NCBI GenBank assembly: GCA_019828565.1
Contig: JAHDYR010000062.1
Span: 992,001 to 1,056,000 of the forward strand
Source of the DNA: Carpediemonas membranifera
Lineage: Eukaryota > Fornicata
Length of the DNA: 64,000 nucleotides
Direction of reading: 5' to 3'
Shown: piece by piece, positions 40,501-50,027 of the stretch
Numbering within the stretch: position 1 is the first letter of the stretch
Layout of the letters: the number at the start of each line of letters is the position of its first letter
Position numbers and translations under genes: made by a program
The notes under the pieces: generated by a model
Databases searched by the model: none
Told to the model about the DNA's origin: nothing
Seen by the model: the letters and a program-made list of their open reading frames with translations, nothing else

Positions 40501-41723
40501 AGCTCAAGCAACAGACTGATCTCGCCACGTCGACACTCACCGAGCGCGAGGAGCGCCTCAAGGCCATCGTTTCCGAGCGCGAGGAACAGATTGCGCAGCT
40601 CAAGCAACAGACTGATCTCGCCACGTCGACCCTCACCGAGCGCGAGGAGCGCCTCAAGGCCATCGTTTCCGAGCGCGAGGAACAGATTGCGCAGCTCAAG
40701 CAACAGACTGATCTCGCCGCGTCGACCCTCACCGAGCGCGAGGAACAGATTGCGCAGCTCAAGCAACAGACTGATCTCGCCACGTCGACCCTCACCGAGC
40801 GCGAGGAACAGATTGCGCAGCTCAAGCAGCAGACTGATCTCGCCGCGTCGACCCTCACCGAGCGCGAGGAGCGCCTCAAGGCCATCGTTTCCGAGCGCGA
40901 GGAACAGATTGCGCAGCTCAAGCAACAGACTGATCTCGCCGCGTCGACCCTCACCGAGCGCGAGGAGCGCCTCAAGGCCATCGTTTCCGAGCGCGAGGAA
41001 CAGATTGCGCAGCTCAAGCAACAGACTGATCTCGCCGCGTCGACCCTCACCGAGCGCGAGGAACAGATTGCGCAGCTCAAGCAACAGACTGATCTCGCCG
41101 CGTCGACCCTCACCGAGCGCGAGGAACAGATTGCGCAGCTCAAGCAGCAGACTGATCTCGCCACGTCGACCCTCACCGAGCGCGAGGAGCGCCTCAAGGC
41201 CATCGTTTCCGAGCGCGAGGAACAGATTGCGCAGCTCAAGCAACAGACTGACGGGTTTGAGGCGCTCACACTCTGGGCGACGGCGGCGCGGGCCCGCTAC
41301 CCTGCCCTGGATGGACTCCCCCAGCCGACGCTGGACAACGCAGCCGGGGAGTGGCTGCATGGCCTGCTTACTGGACTCAAGGCCATGTACGACGCCGAGG
41401 CACAGAAGGCCGCCATCGTCATCCGCCAGCTGGCCGAGCAGGTTGATGCGGCGGACCGCATGGCCCGGATGTGGCAGGAGGACGCCCGCCGCGCCCATGA
41501 AGCCGCCTCTCATGCGGCGTGCCTCGGGACTCGGGCCGGCCGGCAGTCTGAGCCAAGCGAGCCCAAGGACCCCACGCTCCCGGTGCCGCTTGACCCCAGC
41601 AGCGTCGCCAGCGCCGCGTCAGACGGGGCGGAGTCGGTGCAGTCTATGGCATCGATGGTCAGCACGTGGCTCGAGGAGGCGGGGGTGGAGGCAGGGGCGG
41701 ATAGAGGGTGTCTTGCCATGTGA
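37560..41723 (+). CDS. Long coiled-coil protein with 35 near-identical repeats
   Basis: 1387 residues. The first ~240 are disordered and Arg/Ser/Pro-rich, with a short helix at RRMLNELEQQIDEP. Residues ~242-1229 are 35 tandem units of two lengths, 32 and 21 residues. They are highly charged with Leu/Ile at heptad positions, so a long rod is expected. The C-terminal ~155 residues resume non-repetitive helix (KAAIVIRQLAEQVDAADRMA) and a disordered tail ending in GCLAM. No membrane segment. A cytoskeletal or flagellar rod is plausible but unproven. Because both unit lengths are multiples of three, the other frames also stay open over 3 kb; those are shadows. The start could be an upstream mini-exon at 37520 instead. 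Confidence 0.85.
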   Translation: MDHLKRRRRDDRGQYGSASELVNQFRRNASKAVSFDVLSFQRPSSVSQNRENSSYASPPSTFRSHSHTSFSRDNFHEQEAPLEYQTPIVSPQDTFRPADPFNISAVHEESLFRRAEDDETEQSIWAGLADTRRMLNELEQQIDEPASPQPPEAGLQAPRPPRLDDEDLLDPPRRRNLFDRPMDDPFTPTRSRPAPALGDSALWCRSETRIPESGRPMPARMMQEPVLADLSADRSGTQYRQADLATSTLTEREERLKAIVSEREEQIAQLKQQTDLAASTLTEREEQIAQLKQQTDLAASTLTEREERLKAIVSEREEQIAQLKQQTDLATSTLTEREERLKAIVSEREEQIAQLKQQTDLATSTLTEREEQIAQLKQQTDLAASTLTEREERLKAIVSEREEQIAQLKQQTDLAASTLTEREERLKAIVSEREEQIAQLKQQTDLATSTLTEREERLKAIVSEREEQIAQLKQQTDLAASTLTEREERLKAIVSEREEQIAQLKQQTDLATSTLTEREERLKAIVSEREEQIAQLKQQTDLATSTLTEREEQIAQLKQQTDLAASTLTEREERLKAIVSEREEQIAQLKQQTDLATSTLTEREERLKAIVSEREEQIAQLKQQTDLAASTLTEREEQIAQLKQQTDLAASTLTEREERLKAIVSEREEQIAQLKQQTDLATSTLTEREERLKAIVSEREEQIAQLKQQTDLATSTLTEREERLKAIVSEREEQIAQLKQQTDLAASTLTEREEQIAQLKQQTDLAASTLTEREEQIAQLKQQTDLATSTLTEREEQIAQLKQQTDLATSTLTEREERLKAIVSEREEQIAQLKQQTDLAASTLTEREERLKAIVSEREEQIAQLKQQTDLAASTLTEREEQIAQLKQQTDLATSTLTEREERLKAIVSEREEQIAQLKQQTDLATSTLTEREERLKAIVSEREEQIAQLKQQTDLAASTLTEREERLKAIVSEREEQIAQLKQQTDLATSTLTEREERLKAIVSEREEQIAQLKQQTDLATSTLTEREERLKAIVSEREEQIAQLKQQTDLAASTLTEREEQIAQLKQQTDLATSTLTEREEQIAQLKQQTDLAASTLTEREERLKAIVSEREEQIAQLKQQTDLAASTLTEREERLKAIVSEREEQIAQLKQQTDLAASTLTEREEQIAQLKQQTDLAASTLTEREEQIAQLKQQTDLATSTLTEREERLKAIVSEREEQIAQLKQQTDGFEALTLWATAARARYPALDGLPQPTLDNAAGEWLHGLLTGLKAMYDAEAQKAAIVIRQLAEQVDAADRMARMWQEDARRAHEAASHAACLGTRAGRQSEPSEPKDPTLPVPLDPSSVASAASDGAESVQSMASMVSTWLEEAGVEAGADRGCLAM
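38283..41246 (+). repeat. 35 tandem in-frame repeats: 23 of 96 nt and 12 of 63 nt
   Basis: Long unit TDLA[A/T]STLTEREERLK + AIVSEREEQIAQLKQQ (32 residues); short unit lacks 11 residues between the two REE words (21 residues). 23 x 96 + 12 x 63 = 2964 bases, exactly the span. Variation is limited to Ala/Thr at position 5 and a few silent changes (CTC ACC/ACA, CAA/CAG, CGC/CGT). Confidence 0.95.
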
Positions 41724-41727
41724 GTCC

Positions 41728-41737
41728 GTGTTTATTG
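41728..41737 (+). terminator. Candidate 3'-end element GTGTTTATTG
   Basis: Five bases after the coiled-coil gene stop. A related GTTTATTG occurs about 50 bases after each stop in the 12-copy array. Confidence 0.3.
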
Positions 41738-42230
41738 GTTATTTATGTCGTGGTTGCCACGAGTATGTATAGAAACGTAAAGCTATCTCATTGGAGTTGA
41801 GACATCGGAGCAGACCACAAGAAGAGGGGTCAGCTTCGATCCAGGGCGCTCCACATGCTGTCGGAGAAGGCGGTAACATCTCCCGGCCCACCGTGCAAAT
41901 AGCCCCAATAGCCTAGGTAAACTGTGAGACAAGCTGCCTTGCGTTTGTTTATTGCTGCCCGTCGCGGCGTCTGGCTGCGTCCTGTGTGACGAGTGCCTCG
42001 CGCGTCTTCCGATCGAACGAACCGATGCGGGACGCGCGCCGCCACGCTGCTGCGGTCACCGCATGACCGGTGCGTTGCGGTGCAGGCCGCGGCGCGCTCT
42101 GGGGAGGCGGCACTGAGCGAGGCGCAGCCAAGGCAGTCGTTATGTGCTGAGGCGCGCCGCAAAAGGGCGGGCCCACGGCTTCAACGCGCGGACCCGGGCC
42201 AGCTGGGCGGTCTTGTCGCAGGGGACCGAG

Positions 42231-42302
42231 TCTATATCTGTCTCATATCTCGCCGCTTTTTTTCGCGCAAAAATATTATCAGAGAACTACTTGTGCTCAA
42301 AG
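42231..42302 (+). promoter_or_regulatory. Candidate core promoter and leader of the array gene (unit 1; same in all units)
   Basis: The 72 bases before each ATG hold a TATATC word about 70 bases upstream, a T7 tract, then an A5 or A7 run and TATTATCAG. It is the only AT-rich stretch in an otherwise very GC-rich spacer. No experimental start site is known; function is inferred from position. Confidence 0.4.
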
Positions 42303-42575
42303 ATGTCCTTCATCGACGCTATCAAGGAAATGCGCTGCCCCAAGGTCCCCGAGGAGAAGGGCCTCATCGTCTTCATCCTCAACGTCTTCCCCGGCGTCGG
42401 CACCCTCCTCGGCTCCATCTGGACTGAGGATGCTGACAACAAGGTCCTCGGCATCATCCAGATCTGCCTTATCTTCGTCTCCTGGATCCCCCTCATCGGC
42501 CCCATCATCTTCATCTGCAACTGGGGCTTCTCCATGTTCTGGGGCTTCAAGATGTTCCAGGCCTCCAAGCAGTAA
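42303..42575 (+). CDS. Small hydrophobic membrane protein, array copy 1
   Basis: 90 residues. A polar N-terminus with a CPKVPEEKG turn is followed by a hydrophobic stretch at ~19-39 (GLIVFILNVFPGVGTLLGSI), a short acidic loop (TEDADNK) and a longer hydrophobic region at ~48-83 (GIIQICLIFVSWIPLIG, then IFICNWGFSMFWGF). That gives two or three membrane passes. I do not recognise the family. Its size and Pro/Gly-kinked helices recall Pmp3-like proteolipids, but the sequence is not a match I would assert. The start ATG follows the AT-rich leader; upstream in-frame sequence is spacer. Codons are almost all C- or G-ending, as in HSP70, suggesting high expression. This copy has the A5 leader and the T variant in its spacer. 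Confidence 0.88.
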   Translation: MSFIDAIKEMRCPKVPEEKGLIVFILNVFPGVGTLLGSIWTEDADNKVLGIIQICLIFVSWIPLIGPIIFICNWGFSMFWGFKMFQASKQ

Positions 42576-42980
42576 GTACTGCCACCGCCTAGGTAAACTG
42601 TGAGACAAGCTGCCTTGCGTTTGTTTATTGCTGCCCGTCGCGGCGTCTGGCTGCGTCCTGTGTGACGAGTGCCTCGCGCGTCTTCCGATCGAACGAACCG
42701 ATGCGGGACGCGCGCCGCCACGCTGCTGCGGACACCGCATGACCGGTGCGTTGCGGTGCAGGCCGCGGCGCGCTCTGGGGAGGCGGCACTGAGCGAGGCG
42801 CAGCCAAGGCAGTCGTTATGTGCTGAGGCGCGCCGCAAAAGGGCGGGCCCACGGCTTCAACGCGCGGACCCGGGCCAGCTGGGCGGTCTTGTCGCAGGGG
42901 ACCGAGTCTATATCTGTCTCATATCTCGCCGCTTTTTTTCGCGCAAAAAAATATTATCAGAGAACTACTTGTGCTCAAAG

Positions 42981-43253
42981 ATGTCCTTCATCGACGCTAT
43001 CAAGGAAATGCGCTGCCCCAAGGTCCCCGAGGAGAAGGGCCTCATCGTCTTCATCCTCAACGTCTTCCCCGGCGTCGGCACCCTCCTCGGCTCCATCTGG
43101 ACTGAGGATGCTGACAACAAGGTCCTCGGCATCATCCAGATCTGCCTTATCTTCGTCTCCTGGATCCCCCTCATCGGCCCCATCATCTTCATCTGCAACT
43201 GGGGCTTCTCCATGTTCTGGGGCTTCAAGATGTTCCAGGCCTCCAAGCAGTAA
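42981..43253 (+). CDS. Small hydrophobic membrane protein, array copy 2
   Basis: Encodes the same 90 residues as copy 1. A7 leader; the spacer carries the A variant (CGGACACCG) shared by copies 2-10. Confidence 0.88.
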   Translation: MSFIDAIKEMRCPKVPEEKGLIVFILNVFPGVGTLLGSIWTEDADNKVLGIIQICLIFVSWIPLIGPIIFICNWGFSMFWGFKMFQASKQ

Positions 43254-43659
43254 GTACTGCCACCGCCTAGGTAAACTGTGAGACAAGCTGCCTTGCGTTT
43301 GTTTTATTGCTGCCCGTCGCGGCGTCTGGCTGCGTCCTGTGTGACGAGTGCCTCGCGCGTCTTCCGATCGAACGAACCGATGCGGGACGCGCGCCGCCAC
43401 GCTGCTGCGGACACCGCATGACCGGTGCGTTGCGGTGCAGGCCGCGGCGCGCTCTGGGGAGGCGGCACTGAGCGAGGCGCAGCCAAGGCAGTCGTTATGT
43501 GCTGAGGCGCGCCGCAAAAGGGCGGGCCCACGGCTTCAACGCGCGGACCCGGGCCAGCTGGGCGGTCTTGTCGCAGGGGACCGAGTCTATATCTGTCTCA
43601 TATCTCGCCGCTTTTTTTCGCGCAAAAAAATATTATCAGAGAACTACTTGTGCTCAAAG

Positions 43660-43932
43660 ATGTCCTTCATCGACGCTATCAAGGAAATGCGCTGCCCCAA
43701 GGTCCCCGAGGAGAAGGGCCTCATCGTCTTCATCCTCAACGTCTTCCCCGGCGTCGGCACCCTCCTCGGCTCCATCTGGACTGAGGATGCTGACAACAAG
43801 GTCCTCGGCATCATCCAGATCTGCCTTATCTTCGTCTCCTGGATCCCCCTCATCGGCCCCATCATCTTCATCTGCAACTGGGGCTTCTCCATGTTCTGGG
43901 GCTTCAAGATGTTCCAGGCCTCCAAGCAGTAA
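43660..43932 (+). CDS. Small hydrophobic membrane protein, array copy 3
   Basis: Intact, same protein as copy 1. A7 leader. The spacer has one extra T (GTTTTATTG), making the unit 679 bp. Confidence 0.88.
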   Translation: MSFIDAIKEMRCPKVPEEKGLIVFILNVFPGVGTLLGSIWTEDADNKVLGIIQICLIFVSWIPLIGPIIFICNWGFSMFWGFKMFQASKQ

Positions 43933-44338
43933 GTACTGCCACCGCCTAGGTAAACTGTGAGACAAGCTGCCTTGCGTTTGTTTATTGCTGCCCGTCGCGG
44001 CGTCTGGCTGCGTCCTGTGTGACGAGTGCCTCGCGCGTCTTCCGATCGAACGAACCGATGCGGGACGCGCGCCGCCACGCTGCTGCGGACACCGCATGAC
44101 CGGTGCGTTGCGGTGCAGGCCGCGGCGCGCTCTGGGGAGGCGGCACTGAGCGAGGCGCAGCCAAAGGCAGTCGTTATGTGCTGAGGCGCGCCGCAAAAGG
44201 GCGGGCCCACGGCTTCAACGCGCGGACCCGGGCCAGCTGGGCGGTCTTGTCGCAGGGGACCGAGTCTATATCTGTCTCATATCTCGCCGCTTTTTTTCGC
44301 GCAAAAAAATATTATCAGAGAACTACTTGTGCTCAAAG

Positions 44339-44611
44339 ATGTCCTTCATCGACGCTATCAAGGAAATGCGCTGCCCCAAGGTCCCCGAGGAGAAGGGCCT
44401 CATCGTCTTCATCCTCAACGTCTTCCCCGGCGTCGGCACCCTCCTCGGCTCCATCTGGACTGAGGATGCTGACAACAAGGTCCTCGGCATCATCCAGATC
44501 TGCCTTATCTTCGTCTCCTGGATCCCCCTCATCGGCCCCATCATCTTCATCTGCAACTGGGGCTTCTCCATGTTCTGGGGCTTCAAGATGTTCCAGGCCT
44601 CCAAGCAGTAA
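44339..44611 (+). CDS. Small hydrophobic membrane protein, array copy 4
   Basis: Intact, same protein as copy 1. A7 leader. The spacer has an extra A (GCCAAAGG), shared only with copy 5. Confidence 0.88.
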   Translation: MSFIDAIKEMRCPKVPEEKGLIVFILNVFPGVGTLLGSIWTEDADNKVLGIIQICLIFVSWIPLIGPIIFICNWGFSMFWGFKMFQASKQ

Positions 44612-45017
44612 GTACTGCCACCGCCTAGGTAAACTGTGAGACAAGCTGCCTTGCGTTTGTTTATTGCTGCCCGTCGCGGCGTCTGGCTGCGTCCTGTGTG
44701 ACGAGTGCCTCGCGCGTCTTCCGATCGAACGAACCGATGCGGGACGCGCGCCGCCACGCTGCTGCGGACACCGCATGACCGGTGCGTTGCGGTGCAGGCC
44801 GCGGCGCGCTCTGGGGAGGCGGCACTGAGCGAGGCGCAGCCAAAGGCAGTCGTTATGTGCTGAGGCGCGCCGCAAAAGGGCGGGCCCACGGCTTCAACGC
44901 GCGGACCCGGGCCAGCTGGGCGGTCTTGTCGCAGGGGACCGAGTCTATATCTGTCTCATATCTCGCCGCTTTTTTTCGCGCAAAAAAATATTATCAGAGA
45001 ACTACTTGTGCTCAAAG

Positions 45018-45291
45018 ATGTCCTTCATCGACGCTATCAAGGAAATGCGCTGCCCCAAGGTCCCCGAGGAGAAGGGCCTCATCGTCTTCATCCTCAACGT
45101 CTTCCCCGGCGTCGGCACCCTCCTCGGCTCCATCTGGACTGAGGATGCTGACAACAAGGTCCTCGGCATCATCCAGATCTGCCTTATCTTCGTCTCCTGG
45201 ATCCCCCTCATCGGCCCCCATCATCTTCATCTGCAACTGGGGCTTCTCCATGTTCTGGGGCTTCAAGATGTTCCAGGCCTCCAAGCAGTAA
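45018..45291 (+). CDS. Small hydrophobic membrane protein, array copy 5 (frameshift)
   Basis: One extra C in the run at 45215-45219 shifts the frame after WIPLIGP, so the last helix is replaced by His/Leu-rich sequence and the frame ends at 45308. It lies in a homopolymer, so base-calling error is as likely as real decay. The rest is identical to the intact copies. Confidence 0.8.
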
Positions 45292-45694
45292 GTACTGCCA
45301 CCGCCTAGGTAAACTGTGAGACAAGCTGCCTTGCGTTTGTTTATTGCTGCCCGTCGCGGCGTCTGGCTGCGTCCTGTGTGACGAGTGCCTCGCGCGTCTT
45401 CCGATCGAACGAACCGATGCGGGACGCGCGCCGCCACGCTGCTGCGGACACCGCATGACCGGTGCGTTGCGGTGCAGGCCGCGGCGCGCTCTGGGGAGGC
45501 GGCACTGAGCGAGGCGCAGCCAAGGCAGTCGTTATGTGCTGAGGCGCGCCGCAAAAGGGCGGGCCCACGGCTTCAACGCGCGGACCCGGGCCAGCTGGGC
45601 GGTCTTGTCGCAGGGGACCGAGTCTATATCTGTCTCATATCTCGCCGCTTTTTTTCGCGCAAAAATATTATCAGAGAACTACTTGTGCTCAAAG

Positions 45695-45966
45695 ATGTCC
45701 TTCATCGACGCTATCAAGGAAATGCGCTGCCCCAAGGTCCCCGAGGAGAAGGGCCTCATCGTCTTCATCCTCAACGTCTTCCCCGGCGTCGGCACCCTCC
45801 TCGGCTCCATCTGGACTGAGGATGCTGACAACAAGGTCCTCGGCATCATCCAGATCTGCCTTATCTTCGTCTCCTGGATCCCCTCATCGGCCCCATCATC
45901 TTCATCTGCAACTGGGGCTTCTCCATGTTCTGGGGCTTCAAGATGTTCCAGGCCTCCAAGCAGTAA
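45695..45966 (+). CDS. Small hydrophobic membrane protein, array copy 6 (frameshift)
   Basis: One C is missing from the run at 45880-45883, shifting the frame after FVSWIP and removing the last helix. A5 leader. Again a homopolymer change; otherwise identical. Confidence 0.8.
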
Positions 45967-46370
45967 GTACTGCCACCGCCTAGGTAAACTGTGAGACAAG
46001 CTGCCTTGCGTTTGTTTATTGCTGCCCGTCGCGGCGTCTGGCTGCGTCCTGTGTGACGAGTGCCTCGCGCGTCTTCCGATCGAACGAACCGATGCGGGAC
46101 GCGCGCCGCCACGCTGCTGCGGACACCGCATGACCGGTGCGTTGCGGTGCAGGCCGCGGCGCGCTCTGGGGAGGCGGCACTGAGCGAGGCGCAGCAAAGG
46201 CAGTCGTTATGTGCTGAGGCGCGCCGCAAAGGGCGGGCCCACGGCTTCAACGCGCGGACCCGGGCCAGCTGGGCGGTCTTGTCGCAGGGGACCGAGTCTA
46301 TATCTGTCTCATATCTCGCCGCTTTTTTTCGCGCAAAAAAATATTATCAGAGAACTACTTGTGCTCAAAG

Positions 46371-46643
46371 ATGTCCTTCATCGACGCTATCAAGGAAATG
46401 CGCTGCCCCAAGGTCCCCGAGGAGAAGGGCCTCATCGTCTTCATCCTCAACGTCTTCCCCGGCGTCGGCACCCTCCTCGGCTCCATCTGGACTGAGGATG
46501 CTGACAACAAGGTCCTCGGCATCATCCAGATCTGCCTTATCTTCGTCTCCTGGATCCCCCTCATCGGCCCCATCATCTTCATCTGCAACTGGGGCTTCTC
46601 CATGTTCTGGGGCTTCAAGATGTTCCAGGCCTCCAAGCAGTAA
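46371..46643 (+). CDS. Small hydrophobic membrane protein, array copy 7
   Basis: Intact. A7 leader. Its spacer is the most divergent in the middle of the array (GCAGCAAAGG and one A fewer in CCGCAAAGGG). Confidence 0.88.
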   Translation: MSFIDAIKEMRCPKVPEEKGLIVFILNVFPGVGTLLGSIWTEDADNKVLGIIQICLIFVSWIPLIGPIIFICNWGFSMFWGFKMFQASKQ

Positions 46644-47046
46644 GTACTGCCACCGCCTAGGTAAACTGTGAGACAAGCTGCCTTGCGTTTGTTTATTGCT
46701 GCCCGTCGCGGCGTCTGGCTGCGTCCTGTGTGACGAGTGCCTCGCGCGTCTTCCGATCGAACGAACCGATGCGGGACGCGCGCCGCCACGCTGCTGCGGA
46801 CACCGCATGACCGGTGCGTTGCGGTGCAGGCCGCGGCGCGCTCTGGGGAGGCGGCACTGAGCGAGGCGCAGCCAAGGCAGTCGTTATGTGCTGAGGCGCG
46901 CCGCAAAAGGGCGGGCCCACGGCTTCAACGCGCGGACCCGGGCCAGCTGGGCGGTCTTGTCGCAGGGGACCGAGTCTATATCTGTCTCATATCTCGCCGC
47001 TTTTTTTCGCGCAAAAATATTATCAGAGAACTACTTGTGCTCAAAG

Positions 47047-47319
47047 ATGTCCTTCATCGACGCTATCAAGGAAATGCGCTGCCCCAAGGTCCCCGAGGAG
47101 AAGGGCCTCATCGTCTTCATCCTCAACGTCTTCCCCGGCGTCGGCACCCTCCTCGGCTCCATCTGGACTGAGGATGCTGACAACAAGGTCCTCGGCATCA
47201 TCCAGATCTGCCTTATCTTCGTCTCCTGGATCCCCCTCATCGGCCCCATCATCTTCATCTGCAACTGGGGCTTCTCCATGTTCTGGGGCTTCAAGATGTT
47301 CCAGGCCTCCAAGCAGTAA
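47047..47319 (+). CDS. Small hydrophobic membrane protein, array copy 8
   Basis: Intact, same protein as copy 1. A5 leader, A-variant spacer. Confidence 0.88.
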   Translation: MSFIDAIKEMRCPKVPEEKGLIVFILNVFPGVGTLLGSIWTEDADNKVLGIIQICLIFVSWIPLIGPIIFICNWGFSMFWGFKMFQASKQ

Positions 47320-47724
47320 GTACTGCCACCGCCTAGGTAAACTGTGAGACAAGCTGCCTTGCGTTTGTTTATTGCTGCCCGTCGCGGCGTCTGGCTGCGT
47401 CCTGTGTGACGAGTGCCTCGCGCGTCTTCCGATCGAACGAACCGATGCGGGACGCGCGCCGCCACGCTGCTGCGGACACCGCATGACCGGTGCGTTGCGG
47501 TGCAGGCCGCGGCGCGCTCTGGGGAGGCGGCACTGAGCGAGGCGCAGCCAAGGCAGTCGTTATGTGCTGAGGCGCGCCGCAAAAGGGCGGGCCCACGGCT
47601 TCAACGCGCGGACCCGGGCCAGCTGGGCGGTCTTGTCGCAGGGGACCGAGTCTATATCTGTCTCATATCTCGCCGCTTTTTTTCGCGCAAAAAAATATTA
47701 TCAGAGAACTACTTGTGCTCAAAG

Positions 47725-47997
47725 ATGTCCTTCATCGACGCTATCAAGGAAATGCGCTGCCCCAAGGTCCCCGAGGAGAAGGGCCTCATCGTCTTCATCC
47801 TCAACGTCTTCCCCGGCGTCGGCACCCTCCTCGGCTCCATCTGGACTGAGGATGCTGACAACAAGGTCCTCGGCATCATCCAGATCTGCCTTATCTTCGT
47901 CTCCTGGATCCCCCTCATCGGCCCCATCATCTTCATCTGCAACTGGGGCTTCTCCATGTTCTGGGGCTTCAAGATGTTCCAGGCCTCCAAGCAGTAA
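47725..47997 (+). CDS. Small hydrophobic membrane protein, array copy 9
   Basis: Intact, same protein as copy 1. A7 leader, A-variant spacer. Confidence 0.88.
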   Translation: MSFIDAIKEMRCPKVPEEKGLIVFILNVFPGVGTLLGSIWTEDADNKVLGIIQICLIFVSWIPLIGPIIFICNWGFSMFWGFKMFQASKQ

Positions 47998-48400
47998 GTA
48001 CTGCCACCGCCTAGGTAAACTGTGAGACAAGCTGCCTTGCGTTTGTTTATTGCTGCCCGTCGCGGCGTCTGGCTGCGTCCTGTGTGACGAGTGCCTCGCG
48101 CGTCTTCCGATCGAACGAACCGATGCGGGACGCGCGCCGCCACGCTGCTGCGGACACCGCATGACCGGTGCGTTGCGGTGCAGGCCGCGGCGCGCTCTGG
48201 GGAGGCGGCACTGAGCGAGGCGCAGCCAAGGCAGTCGTTATGTGCTGAGGCGCGCCGCAAAAGGGCGGGCCCACGGCTTCAACGCGCGGACCCGGGCCAG
48301 CTGGGCGGTCTTGTCGCAGGGGACCGAGTCTATATCTGTCTCATATCTCGCCGCTTTTTTTCGCGCAAAAATATTATCAGAGAACTACTTGTGCTCAAAG

Positions 48401-48673
48401 ATGTCCTTCATCGACGCTATCAAGGAAATGCGCTGCCCCAAGGTCCCCGAGGAGAAGGGCCTCATCGTCTTCATCCTCAACGTCTTCCCCGGCGTCGGCA
48501 CCCTCCTCGGCTCCATCTGGACTGAGGATGCTGACAACAAGGTCCTCGGCATCATCCAGATCTGCCTTATCTTCGTCTCCTGGATCCCCCTCATCGGCCC
48601 CATCATCTTCATCTGCAACTGGGGCTTCTCCATGTTCTGGGGCTTCAAGATGTTCCAGGCCTCCAAGCAGTAA
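48401..48673 (+). CDS. Small hydrophobic membrane protein, array copy 10
   Basis: Intact, same protein as copy 1. A5 leader. The last copy with the A-variant spacer. Confidence 0.88.
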   Translation: MSFIDAIKEMRCPKVPEEKGLIVFILNVFPGVGTLLGSIWTEDADNKVLGIIQICLIFVSWIPLIGPIIFICNWGFSMFWGFKMFQASKQ

Positions 48674-49076
48674 GTACTGCCACCGCCTAGGTAAACTGTG
48701 AGACAAGCTGCCTTGCGTTTGTTTATTGCTGCCCGTCGCGGCGTCTGGCTGCGTCCTGTGTGACGAGTGCCTCGCGCGTCTTCCGATCGAACGAACCGAT
48801 GCGGGACGCGCGCCGCCACGCTGCTGCGGTCACCGCATGACCGGTGTGTTGCGGTGCAGGCCGCGGCGCGCTCTGGGGAGGCGGCACTGAGCGAGGCGCA
48901 GCCAAGGCAGTCGTTATGTGCTGAGGCGCGCCGCAAAAGGGCGGGCCCACGGCTTCAACGCGCGGACCCGGGCCAGCTGGGCGGTCTTGTCGCAGGGGAC
49001 CGAGTCTATATCTGTCTCATATCTCGCCGCTTTTTTTCGCGCAAAAATATTATCAGAGAACTACTTGTGCTCAAAG

Positions 49077-49349
49077 ATGTCCTTCATCGACGCTATCAAG
49101 GAAATGCGCTGCCCCAAGGTCCCCGAGGAGAAGGGCCTCATCGTCTTCATCCTCAACGTCTTCCCCGGCGTCGGCACCCTCCTCGGCTCCATCTGGACTG
49201 AGGATGCTGACAACAAGGTCCTCGGCATCATCCAGATCTGCCTTATCTTCGTCTCCTGGATCCCCCTCATCGGCCCCATCATCTTCATCTGCAACTGGGG
49301 CTTCTCCATGTTCTGGGGCTTCAAGATGTTCCAGGCCTCCAAGCAGTAA
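49077..49349 (+). CDS. Small hydrophobic membrane protein, array copy 11
   Basis: Intact. A5 leader. The spacer returns to the T variant (CGGTCACCG) and adds GGTGTGTTG, shared only with copy 12. Confidence 0.88.
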   Translation: MSFIDAIKEMRCPKVPEEKGLIVFILNVFPGVGTLLGSIWTEDADNKVLGIIQICLIFVSWIPLIGPIIFICNWGFSMFWGFKMFQASKQ

Positions 49350-49754
49350 GTACTGCCACCGCCTAGGTAAACTGTGAGACAAGCTGCCTTGCGTTTGTTT
49401 ATTGCTGCCCGTCGCGGCGTCTGGCTGCGTCCTGTGTGACGAGTGCCTCGCGCGTCTTCCGATCGAACGAACCGATGCGGGACGCGCGCCGCCACGCTGC
49501 TGCGGTCACCGCATGACCGGTGTGTTGCGGTGCAGGCCGCGGCGCGCTCTGGGGAGGCGGCACTGAGCGAGGCGCAGCCAAGGCAGTCGTTATGTGCTGA
49601 GGCGCGCCGCAAAAGGGCGGGCCCACGGCTTCAACGCGCGGACCCGGGCCAGCTGGGCGGTCTTGTCGCAGGGGACCGAGTCTATATCTGTCTCATATCT
49701 CGCCGCTTTTTTTCGCGCAAAAAAATATTATCAGAGAACTACTTGTGCTCAAAG

Positions 49755-50027
49755 ATGTCCTTCATCGACGCTATCAAGGAAATGCGCTGCCCCAAGGTCC
49801 CCGAGGAGAAGGGCCTCATCGTCTTCATCCTCAACGTCTTCCCCGGCGTCGGCACCCTCCTCGGCTCCATCTGGACTGAGGATGCTGACAACAAGGTCCT
49901 CGGCATCATCCAGATCTGCCTTATCTTCGTCTCCTGGATCCCCCTCATCGGCCCCATCATCTTCATCTGCAACTGGGGCTTCTCCATGTTCTGGGGCTTC
50001 AAGATGTTCCAGGCCTCCAAGCAGTAA
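49755..50027 (+). CDS. Small hydrophobic membrane protein, array copy 12
   Basis: Intact, last complete copy. A7 leader, T-variant spacer with GGTGTGTTG. The partial spacer after it (50040-50280) leads into the LRR gene. Confidence 0.88.
   Translation: MSFIDAIKEMRCPKVPEEKGLIVFILNVFPGVGTLLGSIWTEDADNKVLGIIQICLIFVSWIPLIGPIIFICNWGFSMFWGFKMFQASKQ

Noticed and set aside
37971-41772. Three frames of more than 1000 codons across the coiled-coil repeats
   Set aside because: Both repeat lengths are multiples of three and lack stops in other frames, so any frame stays open. Only the plus frame from 37560 has coherent non-repeat ends and a coiled-coil pattern.
42548-42594. Possible intron at the 3' end of the array gene (GTAAGT...CCTAG)
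   Set aside because: The TAA stop lies inside the putative donor, so splicing would have no obvious coding benefit, and the acceptor does not fit TnACACAG.
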